Source: Streptomyces sp. NBC_00414 (lineage in GTDB: Bacteria; Actinomycetota; Actinomycetes; Streptomycetales; Streptomycetaceae). From it: a stretch of 64,000 nt of DNA. Location: the NCBI RefSeq assembly GCF_036038375.1, contig NZ_CP107935.1, positions 124,001 through 188,000 on the forward strand, in the 5' to 3' direction. The translations under genes were made by a program, and so were the position numbers. Numbering within the stretch: position 1 is the first letter of the stretch; the number at the start of each line of letters is the position of its first letter. Of this stretch, positions 16,660 to 26,058 are shown in pieces. The notes beneath the pieces were generated by a model, which saw only the letters and a list, made by a program, of their open reading frames with translations, had not been told where the DNA came from and ran no database searches.

Positions 16660-16940
16660 GAGATCAGGGTGGCCCGTGAGCACCTGACCGAGTTCCACTG
16701 TCTGCGGACACGGAAGACGGCGCGGTGCTTCTCGAACTTCGCGGCGAGCACCTCGGGGGCGCTCCATGCAGTTGTCGACCTCCATGAACAGCACCGGCAG
16801 GCCGGCCTGGCGGGTTTGGAGGACCGCGTCCGCACGCGGTCCCGCCCATCTGCTCGGCCGGCCTGTCGAGGACTTCCGCAGCCCGCGCCAGCCCGTGGGG
16901 GTCAGGGTCAGCGACCACAGCTTGTTGCCGTCCCGGCTGT
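16660..16940 (-). pseudogene. Replication-relaxation family protein, inverted C-terminal fragment
   Basis: On the minus strand the frames contain SRDGNKLWSLTLTPTG, then ARAAEVLDRPAEQMGG in a neighbouring frame, then LQTRQAGLPVLFMEVDNCMERP. These match the middle and C-terminal parts of the replication-relaxation proteins of actinomycete integrative elements. At least one frameshift breaks it. The N-terminal part of the same type of protein lies on the opposite strand immediately to the right, so the gene was split by an inversion. Confidence 0.55.
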
Positions 16941-16997
16941 GGCCTCCGAGACAGTCACCGGTGGGCGGTTCGAAGGCGTATCCGTACGGATCCCCGA

Positions 16998-17145
16998 GCG
17001 CGGTGCGCGCACACGTGCTGACCGCGCTCGGGGTGCTGAAGGCAGCGAGCGCCGACCAGATCCACCGGCTGACGGCACCCGGACACAAGGACAACAAAGC
17101 GTTCCGCAACGCGCCGCTGGATCTGGCCCGGCACGGCCTGACTCT
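16998..17145 (+). pseudogene. Replication-relaxation family protein, N-terminal fragment on the opposite strand
   Basis: The plus strand reads VRAHVLTALGVLKAASADQI, HRLTAPGHKDNKAFRNAPL and DLARHGLTL (about 17010-17145), the winged-helix start of a replication-relaxation protein. It stops matching the family at about 17145. The next expected part of the protein is found on the minus strand at 16660-16940. Confidence 0.55.
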
Positions 17146-17794
17146 GCCTCTCGCCGTATTCCTGCGATGCCCCACCGGGCACCGCACGACCGACCGGACC
17201 CGCCCTGCGCGCGACACCGACGAGGGCACCCAGGTCCCCGGCTGCGTCCGCGCCGCCTGTTCCTGCCCTCCCCTCGCCTCCCCTCCTACAACTCCGGCCA
17301 GGGCATGGGCACAAGCGGTCGCAACGGGGATGTCCGCAGTCCGACCATGCCCGTACAGCGGGGTGACCTGCACCAATGCGACGGCGACGGCGACGCTCGC
17401 ACAGGAGACGGCGCGAAGATCGACGCAGGAGAAGAACGTCCGACGCGGAAGACGGCACGGCACCCGCACAGGCGGCGTCCGTGATGAACGCCGGCCGATC
17501 AGGGGCCCCAGCGCGCTGACCTGCCATCGTCGGGCTCATGGTCGGCGCGTCTCCGGCCGTGGCCGGCCAGCGAGCCGAACCTACTGAGTGGCGTGGCCGG
17601 GGTCGGGGACCTGGGGCGGGAAGTAGCGTTCCAGGATCTGCGCCCACCGGTGCAGGACCACGAAGCCGGTCGTGTCGGCCTGCGCTTGGACCAGCCCGCT
17701 CAGCGCATCGACGAACGGCCGGGGGCCAGGCGCTGAAGAACGAAGCCACCTGTCCCTCCACCATGGCACATGAAGATCGTTCCGCGAGGACTTC
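17146..17794. other. Gene-free stretch between element remnants and a regulator
   Basis: About 650 bases. A 62-codon minus-strand open frame (17581-17769) encodes VLHRWAQILERYFPPQVPD near its end, but has no known family and no clear start. Otherwise nothing is recognised. The region is flanked by replication-relaxation debris and may be element-derived. Confidence 0.35.
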
Positions 17795-18646
17795 TCAGCC
17801 GGGTACGTCCATACGCTGTGTGCCGATGACCGACAGCAGCCGTAGTGCCTGCTCTGCGGGAGAGCCGGGCTCGACCGTGAAGAGCACGACCTGTTGGTCC
17901 TGGTCGGTGATGTCGAGGAGGTCGCAGTTGAGGGTGATGGGGCCGATCAGGGGGTGGTTGACGGTCTTGAGCAGGGTGGGCTCGGGGCGCACGTCGTGAG
18001 CGGCCCACAGACGGGCGAACTCCGCGCTGCCGGACAGGAGGTCACCGACCAGGGTGACTACCTCGGGGTCGTCGGGGTGGCGGGCGGCGGCGGCACGCAG
18101 GCGCCGCGCCGCGGCGCGGGCGAACGCCTCCGCGTCGAACGGGTCGTACAGCGGCCGCTCTCGCGACGGCGGTGCGAGGTAGGCACGGCGCAGGAGGTTG
18201 CGCTCGCGCCGGGTCAGAGGGGAGAAGTCCTCCAGGAGCGCGGCGGCCAGATCGTTCCAGGCGATCACCTCGTAGGTCGCGGAGAGCACGATCGCCGCGG
18301 TGTGCGGCAACCGCCGCAGCAGGTCGAGGATGCTGCGCGGCACTTCGCGTGAGGGACCGGTCGGCGGACCCGGCGGGGCGCCGGCGAGGTGGTGCAGGTG
18401 GTCGCGCTCGGCGTTCGACAGGCGCAGGGCCCGGGCCAGGCCGGCGAGGACCTCGCGCGACGGGCGCGGGCCGCGGGCCTGCTCAAGGCGCGTGTAGTAC
18501 TCGGTCGAGATGAACGCCAGCTGCGCCACCTCCTCGCGGCGCAGCCCCGGGGTGCGGCGGCGCGGCCCGGCGGGCAGCCCCACGTCGGCAGGGGCGATGC
18601 GCTCGCGCCTGCCGCGCAGGAAGCCGGCCAACTCACGTCTGTCCAT
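17795..18646 (-). CDS. MmyB-like XRE-family transcriptional regulator
   Basis: 283 residues. The N-terminal helix-turn-helix includes TPGLRREEVAQLAFISTEYY and TRLEQARGPRPS (about 31-62). The MmyB domain (about 95-270) contains AATYEVIAWNDLAAAL-like ligand-binding segments and the end LFTVEPGSPAEQALRLLSVI. It belongs to the same class as the regulator at 6724 but is not a close copy. It is divergent from the EthD-like gene 250 bases away and might control it. No SDR partner is adjacent, which is unusual for the class. Confidence 0.87.
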   Translation of the reverse strand: MDRRELAGFLRGRRERIAPADVGLPAGPRRRTPGLRREEVAQLAFISTEYYTRLEQARGPRPSREVLAGLARALRLSNAERDHLHHLAGAPPGPPTGPSREVPRSILDLLRRLPHTAAIVLSATYEVIAWNDLAAALLEDFSPLTRRERNLLRRAYLAPPSRERPLYDPFDAEAFARAAARRLRAAAARHPDDPEVVTLVGDLLSGSAEFARLWAAHDVRPEPTLLKTVNHPLIGPITLNCDLLDITDQDQQVVLFTVEPGSPAEQALRLLSVIGTQRMDVPG

Positions 18647-18896
18647 ACCTCCAGTGTGCGTCCGGCCGCACGGCCGAGCCAGGTACCGCGGGTGCCTGGA
18701 TCAGCCGTGCGGCCAGCCGCAGGCTTGCTGCCGCGGACAACGCGCAGCTCACCAACACTGCCGTCCCCGCCGCCGGGAGCCTGCCTTCAACGGTGGTACG
18801 CACCCGGCCGGTCCCGGCGCGCGTACCGGCGCATTCCCCGGCTGGTGATAGCAGGCCGGCGAATCATCACGCATCGAACAGAAACGGACTGGCATC

Positions 18897-19235
18897 ATGA
18901 TCAAGATGGTCATCACGTTGAAGCGTCGCGAGGGCATGACTCATGACGAGTTCACCCACTACCAGCGGAACATCCACAGGCCGCTCCTCATGTCCATCCC
19001 GGAGGCGGGGCAGTACATCCGCCGCTTCGTGGTGTCGTATCCCGTCCCCGCACCGAACTATCCCGAACCGGACTACGACTCGGTGGTCGAGGCGTGGTTC
19101 GACACGATGGACGACCTCAACGCGCTCTTCTTCTGCGAGAACTTCATGAAGATCGTCGACCCGGACCACGAGAACTTCATCGACCTGAACACCTTTGGAC
19201 GCATCATCTCCGAAGAGGAGGTCATCGTCGGCTGA
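18897..19235 (+). CDS. EthD-domain protein
   Basis: 112 residues, the usual size of EthD-type ferredoxin-like-fold proteins. Visible hallmarks are ITLKRREGMTHDEFTHYQRN (about 5-24), the family's K.RxGMTxxEFxxYW pattern, then the central RRFVVSYPVPAP and a C-terminal EDFMKIVDPDHENFIDL-like stretch. EthD proteins take part in degradation or tailoring of aromatic and ether compounds. The substrate is unknown here. It stands alone, divergent from an MmyB-like regulator, with ring-fenced element debris on its right. Confidence 0.82.
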   Translation: MIKMVITLKRREGMTHDEFTHYQRNIHRPLLMSIPEAGQYIRRFVVSYPVPAPNYPEPDYDSVVEAWFDTMDDLNALFFCENFMKIVDPDHENFIDLNTFGRIISEEEVIVG

Positions 19236-19304
19236 GGGCCCGACGTAGGTCTCCTGCCAGTGGGAGCGCGGGGCGCGGGCGGCATTGCCGCGTCCTGACG
19301 CAGG

Positions 19305-19657
19305 TGCGTTGCGGTAGGCGTCGTAGCACTCCTGCTTGGCGAGAAGGCGGGCGTAGGACATGGTGCGGTCGATCTCCACGAACACGCTGGAACCGTCGGC
19401 CAGGAGCACCACGCCGTCGGGCAGGAGGTTCCCGGCCGGGGTGGGATGGGCGCCTGCCACCTGCCAGCCCGCATGGTCGGGCACCTGCGCCTGGTGGAAG
19501 GCGACGAAGGTGTCGACCAGCGCGAGGCCGTGTTCCCGAAGGCCCGTCTTGCCGGCGGGGCGATGCGTTTACCGGTGGTCCGCCCGGCCGTCGGTGCGAA
19601 CTCACCGGAGGCGACGGCTTCGGCGAGACCCGCCGGGGTGCAGGTACGGCCACTCAC
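19305..19657 (-). pseudogene. Replication-relaxation family remnant
   Basis: Minus-strand frames give AGLAEAVASGEFAPTAGRTT (from 19657), then, after a frame change, LVDTFVAFHQ-type sequence and HAGWQVAGAHPTPAGNLLPD, followed by VFVEIDRTMSYARLLAKQE and CYDAYR. The last block is the signature of replication-relaxation proteins of actinomycete mobile elements. It is a second copy fragment separate from that at 16.7-17.1 kb. At least one frameshift makes it non-functional. Confidence 0.6.
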
Positions 19658-19696
19658 CCGACCACGCTCTCGTGAAGCGTGACCATGAGCTTCTGA

Positions 19697-20086
19697 TCAG
19701 TCGTCCCGCCGGCCTTCGACGCAGAACCGGTTGCCCTCCGGGTCGGCCAGCACGGCGTACGGCCGTTCAGCAGGTGCTGGGTTCTCCGGGTAGTGCCGCC
19801 AGTCGACATGCTGAGCACCCAGCGCCACCAGACGGGCGACTTCCTCGTCCAGGGCACGCTCTCCCGCGTCGAGGTCGAAGTGGATACGGGGAAACTCCAC
19901 CGCAGGGCTCTCGCTCACGTCCATCGCGATCGGGATACCGGGCACACCGGTGGGAGGCTCCAGAACGATCCAGTCGTCACCCTCGAAACGCGGAGGCCGC
20001 CGCACATAGCCCATGGCCTGACGCCAGAACTCACCTGCTCTCACGTCATCGATCACGCCCAGCGAGACCTGCCTGATCGTCGTCAT
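19697..20086 (-). CDS. VOC/glyoxalase-family protein
   Basis: 129 residues, with the paired beta-alpha-beta-beta-beta modules of the vicinal oxygen chelate fold. Visible segments are QVSLGVIDDVRAGEFWRQAM (about 6-25), EFPRIHFDLDAGERALDEEV (about 64-83) and AVLADPEGNRFCV (about 113-125, the usual DPEGN.FC ending). This is the common small Streptomyces type of unknown substrate; some bind bleomycin-like drugs. The ATG is at 20086. It is intact and lies between two element remnants. Confidence 0.85.
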   Translation of the reverse strand: MTTIRQVSLGVIDDVRAGEFWRQAMGYVRRPPRFEGDDWIVLEPPTGVPGIPIAMDVSESPAVEFPRIHFDLDAGERALDEEVARLVALGAQHVDWRHYPENPAPAERPYAVLADPEGNRFCVEGRRDD

Positions 20087-20444
20087 GTCGCCAGCTTAGA
20101 TATGCCATCCCAACCGGACTGTCGTTTTCCGGCCTGCAGTCCCTCCGTCACCAAGTGCGATGGATCAGGGGATTGGGCACAGCTACTGACCTTGTTGCTC
20201 ATGCTCGGCGGTCACGTTCGGTGAGGGTCGCGGGGCGTTTGAGGGTCTTGCCTACGTCGTGGTGGGTGGCGGGGTGCCGGTTTCTGGTGCCGGTGGTCGT
20301 CCTGGGCCGGGCGGCTGGGTTTCGGTGCACGGGCCGGACACACAAGGTGCGGACGGTTGTGTCGGAACCCGCGCCGGACGTGAGTCGGTGGCAGTGTCTG
20401 GCCGGGACGCGTGGTCTTCTCCCAAGGCTTACGCCGGTCAAGCA

Positions 20445-21200
20445 GACCGGTGGGGCGTCCCGGTCACCGGACAGGTGATCGACGTTGAGCCGGATCAACG
20501 CGCCCTCGATGAAGGGGAGTTCACTGTCGTGGTCGATCCACGCGGATCGCTGCTGCAGCTTGTGATGCATCCGGTCCCAGGCGAGGGTCTCGGCCTTGCC
20601 GTAGCGGGCCGTGTCGTTCACCGTGACTACAGAGGGCCCGGGGCCAGGAGGCGGGCCTGGCCAAGCTGAACTCCTTGCCATGCCTGGGCGGCCGCCCACC
20701 TCGGGGACAGGACTGGGCGTACTCCTTGAGCGAGGGCGCAGGCCGTCGCAGGACACGGTCCGAACGCAGCCGCCCGACCAACTCGACCGGCAGGTCGCGC
20801 AGCACCCAGGCCAGGCACACGTCGTAGCCCGCGTCCATCACGGCCAGGATGTTCCGGTCACCTCTCTGCCACTGGCCGGCCGCGACCAAGCGCTCGACCA
20901 CGTCCCGCAGCCGGCCTGTGGTGACGGCCGCGGCATCGTCCACCGGCCCGAGCCGGACCGCGTCCCGGACCTGCGTCCACGACGTACGGTCCGAGGTGAA
21001 CACGGCAACGAACGAGTACGGCCAGCCCGGCACCACATGGCCCGAAGAGCGGCCGTTACGGCCGTGGACCAGGCAGAACAGCACGGCCTCAGGAGCACAC
21101 CTTGTCTCTGCTGTTCCCGGGCCCCGCAGCAGACCTTTGCGAACCGCGCCGTTCACCGCAGGGCGGGTCAGCGCGCTGACGATCTCAAGAGAGTCGCTAC
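20445..21200 (-). pseudogene. Truncated and frameshifted IS701-like transposase
   Basis: From right to left on the minus strand: LEIVSALTRPAVNGAVRKGL, GWPYSFVAVFTSDRTSWTQV, RDAVRLGPVDDAAAVTT, LAVMDAGYDVCLAWVLRDLP, LKEYAQSCPRGGRPPRHGKE, then in another frame (from about 20640) RYGKAETLAWDRMHHKLQQ, SAWIDHDSELPFIEGALIRL and LSGDRDAPPV. These are successive blocks of a common actinomycete IS701-type transposase. The N-terminus and the whole C-terminal third are missing and one frameshift is present. It is a dead element remnant. Confidence 0.7.
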
Positions 21201-21314
21201 TATGCTCGGCTTACTTGCCTAAAGCGAACCGGCGCGACAGTTCGATCTCTCTGGAAGAGCATGCGATCTGCCGTTGCATGAAGACCGCGTGATGCGGCAG
21301 CCGCGCATCGCATA

Positions 21315-21344
21315 CTTTGGCTGCACTCCCGCCTTCAGCCAAAG
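21315..21344 (-). terminator. Hairpin downstream of the amidohydrolase gene
   Basis: CTTTGGCTG (21315-21323) and CAGCCAAAG (21336-21344) with a 12-base loop, 66 bases past the amidohydrolase stop in its direction of transcription. Confidence 0.5.
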
Positions 21345-21409
21345 CATTCTCCACTTCCGCGGACGCCGACGCGTCACTTCACGCGCATCATTCTGCCCGT
21401 CGGGAGGTG

Positions 21410-22537
21410 TCAGACTTTAATTCCGAACAGTTTTTCCGCATTTCGGAACGCAATTTTTTCCTTGGCTTCGCGTGGCAGATCGACTCCGCGGAACCAGTCG
21501 GTCTGCTCCTTTATGTCCGCGAACGGGTAGTCGGTTGCGAACATCACCCGATCCACGCTTATGTACTTCAGCAGGAGATCGAGCAGTTCGGTCTGGGGGA
21601 ACGCGCTCGTCGTGACCCAGAAGTTGTCCTGGAAGTATTGCCCGATGAGCTTCTCAAGCGAGTCTTCGGTCGGCTCGCCCATGTCATTGACGATCCGCTC
21701 GTAGTAGAAGGGAAGGCCTTCGCCCATGTGGCCGATGATGACTTTCAGTTTGGGGAATCTGTCGAAAACTCCGTACGTGATCATACGAATGCATTGAGTC
21801 AGCACCTCCTGGTGCCAGCCATATCCAGACCCACTGAAAATGTAGTCTTGGTACTCTTCCTTGTATTTGGACCGTGTGGTGCTGTAGTAGATCTTGAAGA
21901 CGTCGTCAGCTGGATAGCCCGGATGCAGGTAGATCGGCACATCGAGAGCAACGGCACGTGCCAGCACAGGCTCGAAATCGGGATGGTCGAGATACTTCTT
22001 CGCGATGTGTCCGTTGGTCAGTGCACCCAAGAAGCCATCTTCCCGAACCGAGCGTTCCAGTTCGTCCGCCGCCGCCTCCGGGCTCCGCAAGGGCAAGGTG
22101 GCGAAAGCCTTGAAGCGGCCCGGGTATTTGGCGATTGGCCCGTCTACAAGTTGCCGGTTAAGACGATGGGCAAGGTCGATACCCCTTTGCCCAGGGACAT
22201 TTTGCACGGAGGGGGTATGAGCGGAGAGGATTTGAACGTTGAGTCCCCCCGCATCCATATCACCAATGCGGCGTTGACCTAGATCCGCAAGACCAATTCC
22301 CTCAAGGAACGCTATGTGATCCTGATTGATGGAGTTCAGCTTCAACAGCGTGGGAGTCGAAAAGGTCTCCTCCGTGCCGATGAAGGGCAGGTCCCGGTCT
22401 CGCAATGCAATGTCCGGAGTCTTGTCCGGAGTCTTGTTCCCGTCCGCTGCCGAAACGGCGGCATACGCGGACAAGCCGGCACCAGCGCCAAGTGCCGTGG
22501 AAGCGGCTAGAAAGCCGCGACGTCCCATAGGCTTCAT
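21410..22537 (-). CDS. Tat-exported ACMSD-like amidohydrolase (decarboxylase/hydrolase superfamily)
   Basis: 375 residues. The N-terminus MGRRGFLAASTALGAGAG is a twin-arginine signal, so the enzyme is probably exported. The TIM-barrel resembles resorcylate/ACMSD decarboxylases: PIYLHPG (about 192), VIIGHMGEGLPF (about 267) and MFATDYPF (about 337) supply two His and one Asp metal ligands. At the first strand, where relatives have E-x-H (LEEHF), it reads GTEETFS, so one His ligand is replaced by Thr. Amidohydrolases of this superfamily also close benzoxazole rings in aryl-acid pathways. It lies 7 kb left of the aryl cluster; a link is possible but unproven. Confidence 0.75.
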   Translation of the reverse strand: MKPMGRRGFLAASTALGAGAGLSAYAAVSAADGNKTPDKTPDIALRDRDLPFIGTEETFSTPTLLKLNSINQDHIAFLEGIGLADLGQRRIGDMDAGGLNVQILSAHTPSVQNVPGQRGIDLAHRLNRQLVDGPIAKYPGRFKAFATLPLRSPEAAADELERSVREDGFLGALTNGHIAKKYLDHPDFEPVLARAVALDVPIYLHPGYPADDVFKIYYSTTRSKYKEEYQDYIFSGSGYGWHQEVLTQCIRMITYGVFDRFPKLKVIIGHMGEGLPFYYERIVNDMGEPTEDSLEKLIGQYFQDNFWVTTSAFPQTELLDLLLKYISVDRVMFATDYPFADIKEQTDWFRGVDLPREAKEKIAFRNAEKLFGIKV

Positions 22538-22600
22538 GTCAGTCTCTCCTGAGGTATTTGTGTGGTGTGGTATCCGTGCGGCATCCGTCTGCGAGACACG

Positions 22601-22849
22601 ACGGGTTACGTCGCTTATCCGGATGCCTACTTCCTACCGAGCGAACCTGAGACGAACGTTAATGCGGCCGCTCAGGCCGGTGAGCCGAGCCAGGTGCCCA
22701 GCGCACGCACCGGCGTGGTGGCGTCGAGGTCCTGCCCGGTGGGCACGGGCAAGGCCCGGGCGACGCAGCCGTCGGGCAGGATCAGCAAGGCGTCGACGTC
22801 CACCCGGTTCCGTGCGGGCGGTGACGGTGTCGACCCGTCCGGTCCACGC
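22601..22849. repeat. Left copy of ~245-bp direct repeat carrying a flavin-monooxygenase C-terminal remnant
   Basis: This segment is closely similar, in the same orientation, to 28284-28526. On the minus strand both encode the end of an aromatic-hydroxylase-type FAD monooxygenase (RVDVDALLILPDGCVARALP here) followed by ~70 conserved non-coding bases that include ACCGAGCGAACCTGAGACGA. The right copy lies directly upstream of the MMPL gene and the left directly upstream of the amidohydrolase gene. The coding part is a remnant in both. Confidence 0.75.
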
Positions 22850-22863
22850 AGCCTCGCCGGCGT

Positions 22864-23035
22864 GAGGTCGATCGCCCACTTCACCGGCTCACCGCCGCTC
22901 AACTCCAGCACGTCGCTGATCAGTTCGAGCAATGCATGCTCGCCGTTGACCACACGCTGCGACAGCTCCCGCGTGCCGTCAGCACCGAGCACCACGCAGT
23001 GGTGTCGGCCTTGCCTGCATCCACACCAGCCCACA
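22864..23035 (-). pseudogene. IS110-family transposase N-terminal fragment
   Basis: Minus-strand frames read LWAGVDAGKAD (the first catalytic Asp motif of DEDD transposases), then after a frame change HHCVVLGADGTRELSQRVVN, GEHALLELISDVLEL and GEPVKWAIDL, the N-terminus of an IS110-type transposase. The match ends abruptly at the monooxygenase remnant. About 57 codons remain, with at least one frameshift. Confidence 0.6.
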
Positions 23036-23214
23036 GTTGGGCACGGCCGCCTCCGAAGTCGTTTCTCTGTCTGTCGCAGGACGACCTCGCCAGCGTGTCC
23101 TCACCAAGCGATCTTTGCCGCGCATCCCAATGAGTGGCCGGGTCGTCGCGGGATGCCGGGCGGCCAATCGTTTGAAGCCACCACCGGGCTGGAGACACGA
23201 TCCTCACCGCGGCC

Positions 23215-23547
23215 GGTACTTCAAGCCTCAGCGCCTACACGCAGACAGAGCTTACGATCGCGCCGACCTGCGCCGACCTGCGCAGATGGCTCCGACGGCT
23301 CCGACGGCTCCGACGGCTCCGACGGCTCCGACGGCAACGTAACGGAGTTCGCATCGCCCGGGCGGGAATCGAATCCAGCGAGTGATCAAGGCGTCGGAGG
23401 TGGGTGATCCAGCGCACGATGTCGTGGCTGGCCGGTTACCGCAGACTCAGTCCCCGCTACGAGCGCCGACCCCGCAACTGCCTGGCGTTTCTCGGACTTG
23501 CCGCCGCCCTCTGCTGTTACAAACGCCTCGTCCGCCTCACCACGTAG
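23215..23547 (+). pseudogene. IS5-family transposase C-terminal remnant with internal repeat expansion
   Basis: On the plus strand RLHADRAYDRADLRR (to about 23275) is followed, one frame over, by RRWLRRLRRLRRLRRLRR, NGVRIARAGIESSE, a TGA, then RRRRWVIQRTMSWLAGYRRL and a C-terminal tail to TAG at 23545. These are the last two blocks of an IS5-type DDE transposase. A 10-bp tandem duplication (CGCCGACCTG) shifts the frame, a 9-bp repeat expands the LRR stretch, and one internal stop is present. It is inactive. Confidence 0.65.
23289..23333. repeat. Five tandem copies of GCTCCGACG
   Basis: A perfect 9-bp unit repeated five times, in frame with the IS5-type transposase remnant, where it encodes repeated Leu-Arg-Arg. 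It is preceded at 23261-23280 by a 10-bp tandem duplication. Slippage within decaying DNA is the likely origin. Confidence 0.9.
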
Positions 23548-23634
23548 GACACGATCTTCGGCGTCCGTAAGAGCACGGCCCGCGGGCACCACAGCGGCGA
23601 TGCTCTAATCCTGACCTCAGGTTGATCGGGGACA

Positions 23635-24360
23635 ATGAGCGGAAAAAGCAATCGACTGGAAGGGGGGCGGGCCGGCGTGCGGATCATGATCGCGGATGAC
23701 GAGGCGGCCATCCGTGAGTCGCTGGAGCGGGTGCTCCAGGTCGAGGGTTACGACACCAGCACCGTCGCCAACGGTTTCGCCGTGCTCGACGGGGTCGGTG
23801 GTGACGCGCCGGATCTGCTGCTCCTCGACGTGATGATGCCCCGCCTCGGCGGGTTGGAGACCTGCCGGCGGTTGCGGGCCGCGGGCCGGGATCTGCCGGT
23901 GCTGATGCTGACCGCCCGTGACCAGGTCTCCGACCGGGTCGCGGGGCTGGACGCGGGCGCCGACGACTACCTGCCCAAGCCGTTCGCCACCGAGGAGTTG
24001 CTGGCCCGGGTGCGGGCCCTGCTGCGGCGGCGCACGCCGGCCGACGAGGAGTCGCAGATCCTGTCGTTCGCCGACGTCCGGCTCGATCCCGACAGGTTCG
24101 AGGCGTGGCGGGGCGCGCGGCCGCTGCGTCTGACCCGGACCGAGTTCTCCCTCCTGCAGGTCCTCGTGAGCAACGCGACCCGGGTCGTGACCCGCGACGC
24201 GCTGTTCGAGGCGATCTGGGGCTTCGGCATGAGCTCCACCGCCAACAACCTCCAGGTGTACGTGAGTTACCTGCGCCGCAAGATGGAGGCCGAGGGTGAG
24301 CCGCGATTGATCTACACGCTGCGCGGCCTGGGATACACGTTGCGGGAGACCCCTCCGTGA
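23635..24360 (+). CDS. OmpR-family response regulator
   Basis: 241 residues. The receiver domain begins [15 protein letters not shown] (acidic DD pair), with the phosphoacceptor Asp in [13 protein letters not shown], Thr in VLMLTARD and Lys in YLPKPF. The C-terminal winged helix has [33 protein letters not shown] and [12 protein letters not shown]. It is close to MprA/MtrA-like regulators. ATG 23635 gives a 14-residue leader; GTG at 23677 (VRIMIADD) would be the family-typical start and follows a GGAAGGGGGG tract. The stop overlaps the histidine kinase start (GTGA). It probably controls the adjacent MMPL transporter. Confidence 0.92.
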   Translation: MSGKSNRLEGGRAGVRIMIADDEAAIRESLERVLQVEGYDTSTVANGFAVLDGVGGDAPDLLLLDVMMPRLGGLETCRRLRAAGRDLPVLMLTARDQVSDRVAGLDAGADDYLPKPFATEELLARVRALLRRRTPADEESQILSFADVRLDPDRFEAWRGARPLRLTRTEFSLLQVLVSNATRVVTRDALFEAIWGFGMSSTANNLQVYVSYLRRKMEAEGEPRLIYTLRGLGYTLRETPP

Positions 24361-25808
24361 GCAGGCACGCCGGCCGGGAACCGCGCCGGCTGACCCGATG
24401 GTGGCGCCGGCGGTCCCTGCGGGCCAGGCTGACGGTGATCGCGGCGACGGCCATCGCGGTCAGTGTGTTCGCGGCCTTCCAGGTGGCCAGCGAGCTACTG
24501 GACTGGGAGCTGAAGGACACCGCCGAGAACGAGCTGCGCGCCGACTCCCGCGTCCTGGCGACGAACGCGGAGCGCGCCGGTCTGGCGCGGGTCGAGCTAC
24601 CGCCGTATCCCGGATCCGGTCGGCTGGTGCGGGTCATCCTGCCCGACGGCTCGATCCGCAAGCCGGCCGGCCAACCCGCGCTGCCCCCGGTCAGCGAGGA
24701 CGCCGGGCGCGTGGCGCAGGGCGCGTCGGCCGACCTGATGGAGTCGAACGACAGCGACGAGGACGGCTACGTCATCTACACGCTGCGGGCGGGCGACGGC
24801 GCGGTCCAGGTGGCCCGCGTCGTCGACGACAGCCCGATCAACCAGTTCGGGTTCGGCATGCTGCTGATCGGGCTGCTCTGCGTGGCCGGCGGCGCCCTTG
24901 TCGGGCGGACCGTGGCGCGGACCGGGCTGGCACCGATCGACCGGCTGACCGCCGCCGCGGTACACGTCGCGCACACCCGGGATCTCGACGCCGACATCCC
25001 GGATGAGGGCGGTGGGGAGATCCGGCGGCTGATCCAGTCGATCAACGACATGCTCGCCGCGCTCCGGGACTCCCGGCGGGCCCAGCGGCTGCTCGCCGAG
25101 GACGCCGCCCACGAGCTCAAGACCCCGCTCACCAGCCTGCGCCTCAACGCCGAGCTGCTGATCCGACTCGATCGGCGCGGCACCCTGGACAGCGCGCTGC
25201 CGGCGGAGAGCCGGACCCGGCTGCTCAACGATCTCGGCGCCCAGGTGACCGAGTTGAGCACCCTCGTCGCCGAGCTGACCGACCTGGCGCGCGGTGACGT
25301 CAGCGACGAGAGCACCGAGGTGCTCGACCTCGCCGACGTGGTGGTGGCCGCCGCGACCCGGGCGGGTTCCCGCGTGCCCGACATCGAGGTGGCGCTCGAC
25401 GTGACCTCTGTGTGGGTGAGCGGGCGTCCCGCCGCGCTTGAGCGGGCGGTGCTCAACCTCATCGACAACGCCGGTAAGTGGTCCCCCGCGGACCAGCCGG
25501 TCCAGGTCCGGCTCAGGGCCGAGGGCGCGTCGGCGGTGCTTGAGGTCGACGACGCCGGGCCGGGCATCGACGCCGCCGACGTACCGCGGGTTTTCGACCG
25601 GTTCTACCGTGCCGACAGCGCCCGGGCGTTGCCGGGATCCGGTCTGGGGCTGTCGATCGTGCAGCGGGTCGTCGACGCCCACGGCGGCCGGGCCACCGTC
25701 GCCCGCTCCGCACGCGGTGGCGCGCTGCTTCGGGTCGACCTTCCGGCAGCGGCCCCGCCCTCCCCGGTCGCGCGCGGCGCCACCGGGGAGGACACCTCGG
25801 TGCGCTGA
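24357..25808 (+). CDS. Sensor histidine kinase (MprB-like)
   Basis: 483 residues. It has a basic cytoplasmic start, a first membrane helix (about 24-45), an extracytoplasmic sensor of ~110 residues and a second helix (about 163-183, [17 protein letters not shown]). A HAMP linker follows. The dimerisation helix has the phosphorylated His in [20 protein letters not shown] (about 250-269). The ATPase domain shows [10 protein letters not shown] (N box), VDDAGPGI (G1) and GSGLGLSIV (G2). The kinase is fused by a GTGA overlap to its regulator. The sensor domain gives no clue to the signal; the nearby MMPL exporter suggests envelope or lipid stress. Confidence 0.92.
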   Translation: MSRHAGREPRRLTRWWRRRSLRARLTVIAATAIAVSVFAAFQVASELLDWELKDTAENELRADSRVLATNAERAGLARVELPPYPGSGRLVRVILPDGSIRKPAGQPALPPVSEDAGRVAQGASADLMESNDSDEDGYVIYTLRAGDGAVQVARVVDDSPINQFGFGMLLIGLLCVAGGALVGRTVARTGLAPIDRLTAAAVHVAHTRDLDADIPDEGGGEIRRLIQSINDMLAALRDSRRAQRLLAEDAAHELKTPLTSLRLNAELLIRLDRRGTLDSALPAESRTRLLNDLGAQVTELSTLVAELTDLARGDVSDESTEVLDLADVVVAAATRAGSRVPDIEVALDVTSVWVSGRPAALERAVLNLIDNAGKWSPADQPVQVRLRAEGASAVLEVDDAGPGIDAADVPRVFDRFYRADSARALPGSGLGLSIVQRVVDAHGGRATVARSARGGALLRVDLPAAAPPSPVARGATGEDTSVR

Positions 25809-25879
25809 CCCGCCCCGGCGGCGCGGCGCGGGACAAAGGGCGGCGGCCCTCGCGCATGGCCCCGCGCGCCTCACCGTCG

Positions 25880-26047
25880 GGGCAGGACACCGTGATGCGC
25901 CGATCCTGGCCCCGGCGTGTGGCGTAGGACCACAGGGCGGCGACCGGCGGGCAACGGCCCGCGCGGCCCACCACCGGGCACGACACCGAGACGTACCGAC
26001 CCCGGCCCCGGCGTGTGACACAGGACCACAGGGCGGCGACCGGCGGG
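25880..26047. repeat. Two ~72-bp direct repeats with 96-bp period after the kinase gene
   Basis: Copies at about 25880-25951 and 25976-26047 share CCCCGGCGTGTG, AGGACCACAGGGCGGCGACC and other blocks with scattered differences. They lie in the convergent gap before the terminator. Nothing shows a function. Confidence 0.7.
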
Positions 26048-26058
26048 CCCATGAAAAA

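Noticed and set aside
23289..23333. CRISPR or regulatory iteron array
   Set aside because: The 9-bp unit is contiguous and in frame within a transposase remnant, explained by slippage.
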